This document shows positions 15,063-23,522 of a stretch of 26,983 bases of DNA, piece by piece. The DNA is from Bacteroidales bacterium (lineage in GTDB: Bacteria; Bacteroidota; Bacteroidia; Bacteroidales; Muribaculaceae). The notes under the pieces are model-generated. The model was not told where the DNA came from, did no database searches, and was given only the letters and a program-made list of their open reading frames with translations. The position numbers and the translations under genes were made by a program. The stretch lies in the NCBI GenBank assembly GCA_014800065.1, contig JAAVGX010000055.1, positions 1-26,983 on the forward strand, written 5' to 3'. The number at the start of each line of letters is the position of its first letter. Position 1 is the first letter of the stretch.

Positions 15063-17837
15063 ATGAATATGAAAAAAATGTTGTTCCTTGCAGCATTGGC
15101 GGCAACAATGACTGTTAATGCTCAGGTAACACTCAATGATAAAAACGCAGTGGCCTATGATCTGGGCTACGGTGTAGAAATCAGCGATTTCTTCAGCACC
15201 GCCGCCGTGACCACCATCAGCGGCGAAGAACTGCAGCAGACATCGGCCACCAACCTCGCCCAGGCACTGTACGGTCGTCTTCCAGGCCTGACTGCCCTCT
15301 CCGGCGGTGGTTTCGCAGCCGATGAGAACAAGGGCGCGTCCTTCAATATCCGCGGCTACCACACCCTTAACGATAAGAGCATTCTCATTCTGGTTGACGG
15401 CTACGAACGCCCCATCGACCGCCTCAGCGTTGAGGAAGTAGAGAGCGTGACCGTTCTCAAGGATGCCGCAGCAACCGCACTCTTAGGTCATGAGGGTGTT
15501 AACGGCGCAATTCTGGTCAAGACCAAGCGCGGCTCCGAGGGAAAGACTCATGTTAAGGTTGACTACAGTCACAAATTCCAGTTCGATCCCCAGTTTGCCG
15601 ACATGGTTGACGGCTACACCTACGCCAACGCCCTGAACCGTGCACGCCTCAACGACGGCCTTACCGCTACCTATTCCAATCAGGAATTGGCCGCATTCCA
15701 GGATGGTTCGATGCCGAGCATTTACCCCAATGTAAACTGGCGCGACCTCACCTTCAAGAACCATGCCGAGGAAGATCATGCCTATGTATCGGTTTACGGC
15801 GGTACCAACCGTGTGAAATATTACACAAATATTGACTTTGTTGATGCCCGCGGCGCCCTCCGCGATGCCCAGCAGGACACCTACAATGCTCAGCTTCGCC
15901 AGTCCAAGGCCAATATCCGCACCAATCTGGACTTCAACATCACCAACACCACCGAAATGTCGGTGAACCTGTTCGGAATGTTCCAGGAGACCAAGCGTCC
16001 GGCCGAACTCACCGCCGATGATGCAGTAAATTCAATCTACCGTATCCCTGCGAGCGCCTTCCCCGTTCGCACAACCAACGGTGTTTGGGGCGGTAATGAG
16101 GTTTACGGCAATGTTAACCCGATTGCTCGCATTCAGGAATCAGGTTTCTATAAAACTCACCAGCGTCAGCTGTGGGTTGACGGCAAATTGAGCCAGAAGC
16201 TCGATTTCTGGGTGCCCGGATTGAGCGTGTTCATCAGCGCAGCCTATGCCAACTCTTCCATCATCGAAGAGCAGAGCATCAAATCCTTCGAGTACGGCTA
16301 CGAGCGCTTCACCGGAGCCTTCGGGGATATGAACAATGTATCTTTGGTTACTTTCGGTAACAAGCAGAACGAATTGAGCTTCAGCAACTGGAACGGCCCG
16401 CAGTGGTGGACCGCCAGCGGCAATATCGGCGTGAACTATCAGCACTCATTCTTCGGCGACGACCACTTCAATGCAGCCTTTGTCTATAATAATAAAGGTG
16501 AGAACTCTGATGGCCGCGGTAATACCTTCTATCGTCAAAATGTGATGGGTATTTTCCACTACGACTACCAAAATCGCTTCATGGGTGACCTCGTACTGGC
16601 CGGAAACGGTTCAAACCGCTCCTATCCTTCCAAATGGTCGTTCTCTCCCACCCTTTCATTAGGTTGGATCTATGCCAACGAGGTTGGAGCGCTGACCTAT
16701 GGTAAACTCCGCGCTTCCGGTGCTATTCAGCATACCGACTATATGCCCACCTACGGCATGTGGCTTCCTACCTGGGATGCTTCGCACGGCTATGTGGTAA
16801 TCGGTAACAATTACAACTCCACCTGGGGTGCATCTCTGGGTGCCTTCCCCACCACCGATTTCAGCCAGGAAACATCCAAGAGCGTGAACGTGGGTACAGA
16901 TCTTCGCATCGCCAAGTGCCTTGACTTCACCGTGGACGGTTTCTATCAGCGTCGAAGCCACATCATGCTGTCGGCTAACAATGAAAACTCCTCAGTAGTA
17001 GGTATTCAGTCGTCCTACAACGATGTAGGCGAAGTAGAAAGCTATGGCTTCGAGGTAAGCGCCAAGTTTGCCAAGCGTCTTGTGAACGGTCTGAACCTGA
17101 ACGCCGGTGCCACCTTGGGTTGGGCCCGCAACAAAGTTGTGAAGTACATCGGTACCCCCACCTATCCTCTGAGCGATCCTGTTGGACGTCGTGTCAACGA
17201 AGCCTTTGGTCTTGTAAGCGCCGGCTTCTTCAAGGATGCAGCGGATCTTGCATCGGCCAACCGTCAGGAATTCTCCACCGTAAGCGTGGGTGACGTTAAA
17301 TATATGGACCTCAACAACGACGGAGTAGTTAACGAGTTCGACGTAACGGCCCTCAACGGCAGCACCGACATCCCCGAACTGAACTATGCCTTCAACGTAG
17401 GGCTCGAGTACAAGGGCTTCGGCTTCAACGCCTGGTTCCAGGGCACGGGCAACTACATGAAGTATCTTCCCTCTACCATCTGGGGCGGTATGGCCAACAG
17501 CGGTAACCTCTCGGTAGATTACTACAACAACTGCTACGATGTAGCCGGTGATAACGCACTGTTCCCCCGCCTGACCACCCTCGAGAACAAAAACAACACC
17601 CAAGCCAGCGACCTGTGGTACAAGAAGGTTCACTTCCTGAAGCTTCGCAACTGCGAAATCTACTACAAGGTACCCGCCAAATTGCTCAGCAAGATGTGGC
17701 TCTCCGAGGCCAAGGTGTTCGTACAGGGCGAAAACCTGCTCAACTTCGACAATGTAGACAGCATGGACGCCGAGGTGCTCTCAACCGCCTACCCCATGTT
17801 CAAGGGTGTGAACGTAGGTTTGACCTTGACCTTCTAA
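15063..17837 (+). CDS. SusC-like TonB-dependent transporter (second copy), without the N-terminal regulatory-like domain
   Basis: 924 residues from ATG at 15063; the open frame extends 30 bases upstream, but MNMKKMLFLAALAA is the natural signal start. After the signal peptide (cut near NAQ, residue 21) the plug begins almost at once: a degenerate TonB-box-like stretch VAYDLGYGVEI (30-40), then GEELQQTSATNLAQALYGRLPGL, NIRGYHTLND, ILVDGYERP, and DAAATALLGHEGVNGAILVKTKRG ending near residue 158. A beta-barrel follows with a C-terminal LTLTF. The 70-80 residue carboxypeptidase-like domain present in the first copy is missing. It forms a second importer with the SusD encoded next; the two copies are clearly divergent, not a recent duplication. 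Confidence 0.95.
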   Translation: MNMKKMLFLAALAATMTVNAQVTLNDKNAVAYDLGYGVEISDFFSTAAVTTISGEELQQTSATNLAQALYGRLPGLTALSGGGFAADENKGASFNIRGYHTLNDKSILILVDGYERPIDRLSVEEVESVTVLKDAAATALLGHEGVNGAILVKTKRGSEGKTHVKVDYSHKFQFDPQFADMVDGYTYANALNRARLNDGLTATYSNQELAAFQDGSMPSIYPNVNWRDLTFKNHAEEDHAYVSVYGGTNRVKYYTNIDFVDARGALRDAQQDTYNAQLRQSKANIRTNLDFNITNTTEMSVNLFGMFQETKRPAELTADDAVNSIYRIPASAFPVRTTNGVWGGNEVYGNVNPIARIQESGFYKTHQRQLWVDGKLSQKLDFWVPGLSVFISAAYANSSIIEEQSIKSFEYGYERFTGAFGDMNNVSLVTFGNKQNELSFSNWNGPQWWTASGNIGVNYQHSFFGDDHFNAAFVYNNKGENSDGRGNTFYRQNVMGIFHYDYQNRFMGDLVLAGNGSNRSYPSKWSFSPTLSLGWIYANEVGALTYGKLRASGAIQHTDYMPTYGMWLPTWDASHGYVVIGNNYNSTWGASLGAFPTTDFSQETSKSVNVGTDLRIAKCLDFTVDGFYQRRSHIMLSANNENSSVVGIQSSYNDVGEVESYGFEVSAKFAKRLVNGLNLNAGATLGWARNKVVKYIGTPTYPLSDPVGRRVNEAFGLVSAGFFKDAADLASANRQEFSTVSVGDVKYMDLNNDGVVNEFDVTALNGSTDIPELNYAFNVGLEYKGFGFNAWFQGTGNYMKYLPSTIWGGMANSGNLSVDYYNNCYDVAGDNALFPRLTTLENKNNTQASDLWYKKVHFLKLRNCEIYYKVPAKLLSKMWLSEAKVFVQGENLLNFDNVDSMDAEVLSTAYPMFKGVNVGLTLTF

Positions 17838-17871
17838 CGAAGTGTTAACCAATAATTTAACCGAATAAACC

Positions 17872-19566
17872 ATGAATAAGTTTCAATATATATTATTAGG
17901 TTTGACAGCCGTAGCTGGCGTAAGTTGTGCCGATCTGGACTACAACGAAGCCTCCAGCCGCGATGAAGAATGGACCTACAACAGCCCCATCAACGGCGTG
18001 AAGAACCTGGTGTACGACGTATACGCCCAGATGCCGAGCGAGTTCAAGGACGACCTCTACGGTCAGGGCGCTATGATTGCCAGTGCAAGCGATGAGGCAG
18101 AGTTCGCGCTTTCTTACTCATCTATCCACAACTACTATAATGGCGGTTGGACAGCCTCCAATCCTTTCTCCAATACCTGGACAGTGAGCTACCGCGCAAT
18201 CGCTCAGGTGCATATGTACCTTGAACGCATCGACAAAATCGACCTCTCCGAGTACGAATATGCTCCGGACTATGAAAATATGGTTCAGCAGTTCGAAATC
18301 TTCCCCTATGAGCTTCGTTTCCTGCGTGCTTACTACTACTTTGAACTGGTACGCGCCTATGGCGATGTGCCTCTGGTGACCACCACGCTGACCAACGCAC
18401 AGGCCAACACTGTTGAACGTGCCGCCGCCGCTGATGTGTTCAAGTTCATCGTGGATGAGTGTGATGCCGTGGCTCAGTATCTTCCCGTGAGCTACAACGA
18501 CATCCCCGGCCAGGAAATCGGCCGCGCTACCCGTGGTGCAGCCCTTGCACTGAAGGCTCGTGCGCTGCTTTACCAGGCTTCTCCTTTGTTCAACAAGGAC
18601 AATGACAAGGAATTGTGGAAGCAGGCTGCTGCCGCATCGAAGTTCATCATCGACAATGCATCCATCTGGGGCTATAGCTTGAGCCCTTACGCAAATCTGT
18701 GGGGTCATGACACCTTCACCAATCCCGAATTTATCTTCGTTCTCGGTACTACCGCCGACAATACCTTTGAGAAGAACAACTATCCCGTAGGTGTTGAAAA
18801 CGGTAACTCCGGCAACTGTCCTACCCAGAGCCTGGTTGATATGTATGAATATCAGGCCGATGGCAAGACCTTCAAGGAAAAACATCCCGGCACCGTGAAT
18901 GTGACCACCGAAAATCCCTATGACGGCCTTGACCCCCGCTTTGAGCTGACCGTAGTGAAGAACGGCGACCTGTGGCCCTCCAACACCAATCAGCAGCTGG
19001 TTATGGAAACCTTCCAGGGCGGCTTCAACGGTGCTCCCAAGTATGGCGCAACTCCTACGGGCTACTACCTGAAGAAGTTTGTAGACGGATCTTGTATCAC
19101 CACTACCAACAATCCCACCACCACCCGTCACAACTGGATTGTGATGCGCTTAGCCGAGGTTTATCTGAACTACGCCGAGGCAATGTACAACTACTACGGT
19201 GATGCCGACAATGCCGGCGAATTCGGCATGAGCGCCAATCAGGCCATCAACGTGCTTCGCAACCGTGCCGACATCATGATGCCCGAATTCAGCGGCAGCG
19301 CCGACTTCGAACAGCGCTACATGCGTGAACGTATGGTTGAGCTCGCATTCGAGGGTCATCGCTTCTGGGACGTTCGTCGCTGGAAGAAGGGCGCAGAATT
19401 CTTCTCCAATGTAGACGTGGCCGACCTGACCAAGGATGCTTCCGGCAACCTTATTCTCAACCGTGCCACCAAGGCTCGCAAGTGGGATGATAAGTACTAT
19501 CTCTATCCCATTCCTCAGTCCGAGAGACAAAAGAACGGCAATCTGACTCAGAATACCGGCTGGTAA
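17872..19566 (+). CDS. SusD/RagB-like glycan-binding lipoprotein (second copy)
   Basis: 564 residues, normal for the family. Lipobox AGVSC gives Cys19. N-terminal helical region with YRAIAQVHMYLERIDKI and FPYELRFLRAYYYFELVRAYGDVPLV, then GRATRGAALALKARALLYQASPLF, and a C-terminal segment with RLAEVYLNYAEAMYNYYGD, AINVLRNRADI, MRERMVELAFEGHRFWDVRRWKK, and YLYPIPQSERQKN ending in NTGW. These are the standard SusD blocks. It sits 34 bases after the second SusC and is presumed to be its lid. It differs strongly from the first SusD, so the two pairs may bind different parts or lengths of the substrate. Confidence 0.96.
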   Translation: MNKFQYILLGLTAVAGVSCADLDYNEASSRDEEWTYNSPINGVKNLVYDVYAQMPSEFKDDLYGQGAMIASASDEAEFALSYSSIHNYYNGGWTASNPFSNTWTVSYRAIAQVHMYLERIDKIDLSEYEYAPDYENMVQQFEIFPYELRFLRAYYYFELVRAYGDVPLVTTTLTNAQANTVERAAAADVFKFIVDECDAVAQYLPVSYNDIPGQEIGRATRGAALALKARALLYQASPLFNKDNDKELWKQAAAASKFIIDNASIWGYSLSPYANLWGHDTFTNPEFIFVLGTTADNTFEKNNYPVGVENGNSGNCPTQSLVDMYEYQADGKTFKEKHPGTVNVTTENPYDGLDPRFELTVVKNGDLWPSNTNQQLVMETFQGGFNGAPKYGATPTGYYLKKFVDGSCITTTNNPTTTRHNWIVMRLAEVYLNYAEAMYNYYGDADNAGEFGMSANQAINVLRNRADIMMPEFSGSADFEQRYMRERMVELAFEGHRFWDVRRWKKGAEFFSNVDVADLTKDASGNLILNRATKARKWDDKYYLYPIPQSERQKNGNLTQNTGW

Positions 19567-19608
19567 TCCATCAGATTATAGAGTTAACTTATTCAAATGA
19601 CTTTATTT

Positions 19609-20961
19609 ATGAAAAAATCCAAATTATATATACTTGCAGCGGGTCTTGCAATGGTCACCTCCCTGAGCTTCAGCTCCTGCAGCAACGACGACGAGCCGGA
19701 TTTCAACGATGTTCTGGCCGTGAAGTCGGTCCTTCCCACCAAGGTGATTGAGGGTCAGGTTGTTACCATTACCGGTACAGGCCTCGAAAAGGTAACCTCA
19801 ATCGTTTTTCCGGGCGGCGTTGCCGTGTCCGACATCACCCGAGTTGGTAATGGCTATATTTCCGTGGTGACCCCCGCCGGTGTTAGCGCCGATGGCGGTG
19901 TTATCCGCCTGGAAGCTAACGGAGAGTCGGTAGAATCGACCACCGCCCTTACTTTGGGTCAGCCTACACCCCAGCGTGTTGCTCCCTTGGAACAGGAAGT
20001 AAAAATCAACGAATGTGTGGAAGTGTACGGTACAGACCTCGAGTTCATTACCAAAGCTTACTTCCCCGGTGCAGAGGGAGAGGATGTAGTGGTTGAAGCT
20101 GCAAGTTTCCGTCGTAAATCCACCGGTTCGCTCTTTATCTACACACCTATGGGTATAGCTGCCGGTCCGGCTGTTATCACTCTCGAAGATTATAGTGGCA
20201 AGAAGTACCAACTTCCTGAAATTCTCCTTTCCGATAAGGTTGGCGGAGCAGAGGAAGGTCCGCAGGGCGAAGGCTACGTTGCAATCTGGGAAGGTGATGT
20301 ATATATCTACGACTGGGCAAACTGGCAGTATCTCACCAGTGATCAGCTCAATCTGGACGGAATCACGCTGAGTGAAGGCATGATGATGCGTCTCACCTTC
20401 GATAACCCCGATGGAGCAAGCGTGTGCGTGTGCGACGGTGTTTGGGGTGCGCCCGATATGGATGGCGAAGGCAACAACTCTCTGTGGATGACCGGTGGCA
20501 CAACCGAGCTCGAATTCCCCATCTCTGCCGGTATGGTAGAGCAGATGAATGCCGGAACAGGTATCATTGTCGGCGGTGGTAACTACACTCTGAAGAAGAT
20601 TGAGCTCTACCGCAGCTATCCTACCCTTTGGGAGGGTGAATACGCTGCCGGCTGGTGGTGGTATCTGCCCGCATCCGAACTGAATTTGAGCGCCATCACC
20701 CCCGAGGCCGGTCAGATTATCCGCTTCACCTTCACCCATCACGATGGCCCGCAGACATTCTGCCTCTGCGACGGCTGGTGGGGAGCGCCCTTCATCCGCG
20801 ATGGCGGTGAAAGCCCCAACAACATCACCCTCGACGGTGGTGAGGACTTCCTCGAATTCGAGATTTCCGAAGGTATGGCTACCACAATGAACGGAGATGA
20901 AACCGCTCTAATCATCGGTGGAGACATCACCATCACGAAGATTCAGATTAAGACATTCTAA
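19609..20961 (+). CDS. SusE/SusF-position surface glycan-binding lipoprotein with two IPT/TIG-like domains and a duplicated C-terminal module
   Basis: 450 residues from ATG at 19609 (MKKSKLYIL); an in-frame ATG at 19597 gives a poorer signal peptide. Lipobox SFSSC puts the lipid at Cys24. Residues about 35-110 and 115-205 read as IPT/TIG immunoglobulin-like folds (VTITGTGLEKVTSIVFPGG; VYGTDLEFITKAYFPG). Residues about 223-330 and 335-450 are two copies of one module: LWEG/IWEG start, WQYLTSDQLNL versus WWYLPASELNL, then VCVCDGVWGAP versus FCLCDGWWGAP, and GIIVGGGNYTLKKIEL versus ALIIGGDITITKIQI. The aromatic clusters (WANW, WWW, WWG) are likely sugar-binding surfaces. I do not recognise a named CBM family. 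As the last gene before two terminators it takes the SusE/F position. Confidence 0.88.
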   Translation: MKKSKLYILAAGLAMVTSLSFSSCSNDDEPDFNDVLAVKSVLPTKVIEGQVVTITGTGLEKVTSIVFPGGVAVSDITRVGNGYISVVTPAGVSADGGVIRLEANGESVESTTALTLGQPTPQRVAPLEQEVKINECVEVYGTDLEFITKAYFPGAEGEDVVVEAASFRRKSTGSLFIYTPMGIAAGPAVITLEDYSGKKYQLPEILLSDKVGGAEEGPQGEGYVAIWEGDVYIYDWANWQYLTSDQLNLDGITLSEGMMMRLTFDNPDGASVCVCDGVWGAPDMDGEGNNSLWMTGGTTELEFPISAGMVEQMNAGTGIIVGGGNYTLKKIELYRSYPTLWEGEYAAGWWWYLPASELNLSAITPEAGQIIRFTFTHHDGPQTFCLCDGWWGAPFIRDGGESPNNITLDGGEDFLEFEISEGMATTMNGDETALIIGGDITITKIQIKTF

Positions 20962-20970
20962 CCCTTGCAT

Positions 20971-21040
20971 GCGTCCCGGAATTATTCAGATCGTATTATC
21001 GCCTAATCACTCAATCGAATTCCGGGGCGCAAGCTTTTTT
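20971..21040 (+). terminator. Intrinsic terminator 1 after the susCD operon
   Basis: GCGTCCCGGAATT (20971-20983) pairs with AATTCCGGGGCGC (21018-21030) with one wobble pair; the loop is long (34 bases) and A+T-rich. A run of six Ts follows at 21035-21040. It lies 10 bases after the stop of the binding-protein gene. Confidence 0.8.
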
Positions 21041-21069
21041 CCAAGAGCTTAGGGCTCCCAACTTATCAG

Positions 21070-21125
21070 CACCGGCCGAGTTCTTTGGTTTAGGTTAATA
21101 GAAATCGGCCGGTGTTCTTTTTTTC
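21070..21125 (+). terminator. Intrinsic terminator 2, directly upstream of GH9
   Basis: CACCGGCCGA (21070-21079) pairs perfectly with TCGGCCGGTG (21105-21114) around a 25-base loop, followed by TTCTTTTTTTT to 21124. It ends only 28 bases before the GH9 start codon, leaving almost no room for a separate promoter downstream. The rest of the 191-base gap (20962-21152) shows no clear TAnnTTTG box. Confidence 0.8.
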
Positions 21126-21152
21126 GATTACCTGAAATCGTCATTACCATAA

Positions 21153-23516
21153 ATGTTATTATCATCGTTATTGCTATTACTAACCGGCTTTGTGTCGCTT
21201 CCGCTGCAGGTGGACAAGAGCTCCTCGCTTGAAGCCGAAGCAGCCGCCAAAGAGGTGCTTGAGGAGCGTGTACTCCACAACGGCGATAGCATTATCTGCT
21301 TTGACATCGACCCTCACGGCGCGCGAGCCAAGGGCCATCCATCCGACCCCGACTACGCTGTGTATGGTCATAAATCCGTTTATTTCGACCTCCACGGCAG
21401 CTCGATCGAACCTTATAATCGTCTTGTTTTCGACATTACCCCGGATTGTCCGGGTTTGCATGTAATCAATCTCACTGTGGGCTTTGAGAATCGGGAGGCT
21501 ACCGGTGAGGGCTTCAACGAACCTGCCGGTGAGCATCTCATTCATCTGGATAACGGTCATGAGAACCATTGTTATTTCGAGATGGCCGATCTCCGTCGCG
21601 ATAATATGAAGGGACTTCGGTTTACCGTGACTCTCAAAGGTCTTGAAACAGCCGTGAAGGATGAGTGCAAGATACACATAAATCGTATAGCAGCTCAGCG
21701 CGTTCCTGCAACCGAGCGCGTAAGTGGTTGGGCGCCGCAGTCCAATCAAATTGTCTACTCCATGAGCGGTTACCTGAGCAACAGCCCCAAGACCGCTCTT
21801 ATCAATGTTGACCGTCTTTCTTCCAATCCTGCGTTCGTCCTTACCGACGCACGGACCGGGAACAAGGTTTTTGAAGGAGCGGTTCGTAAGCAATCCACCA
21901 CCACCGGAGAATACGGCGTGATGGATTTCAGCACATTCACTACTCCCGGAACATATGTTCTCACTGCCGGCGGGCTTTCCACCGAGCCATCTGCCATCGG
22001 TGATGACCGTCTGTGGGACTCGGCCAATGAAAAAGTGCTGAGTTTTATCTATGGTCAGCGTTGCGGTTACCCCGTGCATGGCGTTCATTCCATGTGTCAT
22101 GCTGACGTATTTAGTGTTCACAACGGCATGAAGCGTTCCTATGCCGGCGGCTGGCACGATGCGGGCGACCTCTCGCAGCAAACATTGCAGACGGCCGATG
22201 TGGTCTATGCGCTGCTTGAGATGTACAACAAGGAAAAGGATCGTAACCCAGTATTTGCATCGCGTCTGCGCGAAGAAGCACTCTGGGGATTGGACTTTGT
22301 GCTGCGCTGTCGGTTCGGCGATGGCTATCATGCCAGCAGTATGGGTCTTTTGATTTGGACCGACGGCGTGGTGGGGAGTCATGATGATATCCACACCGTG
22401 CGCATCCAGAATATCGCCTACGACAACTACCTCTATGCGGCCTATGAAGCATATGCAGCCCGAATATTGAACGATGATAGCGCAATGTCGGCTTATCTCA
22501 CTCAAATTGCCCAGGAGGATTTCGACTTCGCTTGCGAGAAATTTGCCGAAAGCGGTTTCGGCGGTTGGATTACGCCCTATGAGCATACCTATTGCACCAG
22601 CGAGAGTCAGCATATGGCTACAGCGAGCTGGGCGGCTTCGATGCTCTATGAAACAACGGGCGATCACCGCTATGGCGATGCCGCTGCCGACTATGCCCAT
22701 TATGTGCTCGATTCGCAGTGCGACAAGCCGGTGGGGAACAAGAAAATTTCCGGTTTCTTCTATCGCAATCCTCAAAAGCGCTCGGTGGTGCACACTATCC
22801 ACCAATCGCGTGAGCAACTTTATATGTTGGCAATGACGGCACTCTGCCGCACTCAACCCGAACATGCCGATTATGCGAAGTGGTACAAATCAGTCCATGA
22901 TTATGGCGAGTACCTCAAGGCAATGATGGCTTACACGGCTCCCTACGGTATGCTTCCTTCGGGCATCTATCATGAAGAAGAACCGACCGACACCGATGCC
23001 TTCTTTGCTGTGCATCTGTTTCCGCCCTCCGACGCTACCGAACGCTTCCGCGCTCAGCAACAACACGGCGAGGACGTGGGCGATGGCTACTTCGTGAAGC
23101 GTTTCCCGGTTTGGTTCAACATCTTCAACGGTAACCTGGCGGTGCATACCTCTTTGGGTAAGGCCGCTGCGCTGTGCGCCAAGTGCCTCAATGATAAAAC
23201 ATTGAGCGATATTAGCGTGGAGCAGCTCTACTGGATTGTGGGGAAAAATCCCTTTGCGCAATCACTCATTTACGGTGAAGGTCACCGCTATCCCGAGCTG
23301 AATAACTTCTCCTCCGGCCTGACCATGGGAGCGATGCCCGTGGGTATCCGTAGCCTGGGAGATACCGACGAACCCTATTGGCCGCAAATAAATACGGCAT
23401 GTTATAAGGAAGTATGGGTGACTTCTGCCGGAAAATGGTTATCTTTGATGGCCGAAACTGATGATGCTGCTTTCAGCCATGAAAATTATTTAATCAGCCA
23501 AAACATTATCAAATAA
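21153..23516 (+). CDS. Glycoside hydrolase family 9 protein with N-terminal beta-sandwich and Ig-like domains
   Basis: 787 residues. The start is forced: the codon before ATG at 21153 is a stop. Residues 1-20 are a hydrophobic export signal that lacks the usual basic residue. Residues about 35-185 form a domain I cannot name, probably a beta-sandwich. Residues about 195-280 are the Ig-like CelD_N domain of GH9 enzymes (NQIVYSMSGYLSNSPKTALI; FTTPGTYVL). The (alpha/alpha)6 catalytic domain shows GGWHDAGD (332-339; Asp336 and Asp339, the base pair of acids), WIVGKNPFAQSLIYGEG (694-710), and KEVWVTSAGKW with the likely acid Glu753. GH9 members are inverting enzymes on cellulose and other beta-glucans; some act on glucosamine or beta-glucoside ends of oligosaccharides. 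First gene of the enzyme module, six bases before the ThuA gene. Confidence 0.92.
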   Translation: MLLSSLLLLLTGFVSLPLQVDKSSSLEAEAAAKEVLEERVLHNGDSIICFDIDPHGARAKGHPSDPDYAVYGHKSVYFDLHGSSIEPYNRLVFDITPDCPGLHVINLTVGFENREATGEGFNEPAGEHLIHLDNGHENHCYFEMADLRRDNMKGLRFTVTLKGLETAVKDECKIHINRIAAQRVPATERVSGWAPQSNQIVYSMSGYLSNSPKTALINVDRLSSNPAFVLTDARTGNKVFEGAVRKQSTTTGEYGVMDFSTFTTPGTYVLTAGGLSTEPSAIGDDRLWDSANEKVLSFIYGQRCGYPVHGVHSMCHADVFSVHNGMKRSYAGGWHDAGDLSQQTLQTADVVYALLEMYNKEKDRNPVFASRLREEALWGLDFVLRCRFGDGYHASSMGLLIWTDGVVGSHDDIHTVRIQNIAYDNYLYAAYEAYAARILNDDSAMSAYLTQIAQEDFDFACEKFAESGFGGWITPYEHTYCTSESQHMATASWAASMLYETTGDHRYGDAAADYAHYVLDSQCDKPVGNKKISGFFYRNPQKRSVVHTIHQSREQLYMLAMTALCRTQPEHADYAKWYKSVHDYGEYLKAMMAYTAPYGMLPSGIYHEEEPTDTDAFFAVHLFPPSDATERFRAQQQHGEDVGDGYFVKRFPVWFNIFNGNLAVHTSLGKAAALCAKCLNDKTLSDISVEQLYWIVGKNPFAQSLIYGEGHRYPELNNFSSGLTMGAMPVGIRSLGDTDEPYWPQINTACYKEVWVTSAGKWLSLMAETDDAAFSHENYLISQNIIK

Positions 23517-23522
23517 AATCAT

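Noticed and set aside
21180..22865. 561-codon open frame on the minus strand across the GH9 gene
   Set aside because: It is an antisense shadow: the plus frame has clear GH9 motifs, and the minus translation shows no recognisable domain or leader. High third-position G+C keeps antisense frames open here.
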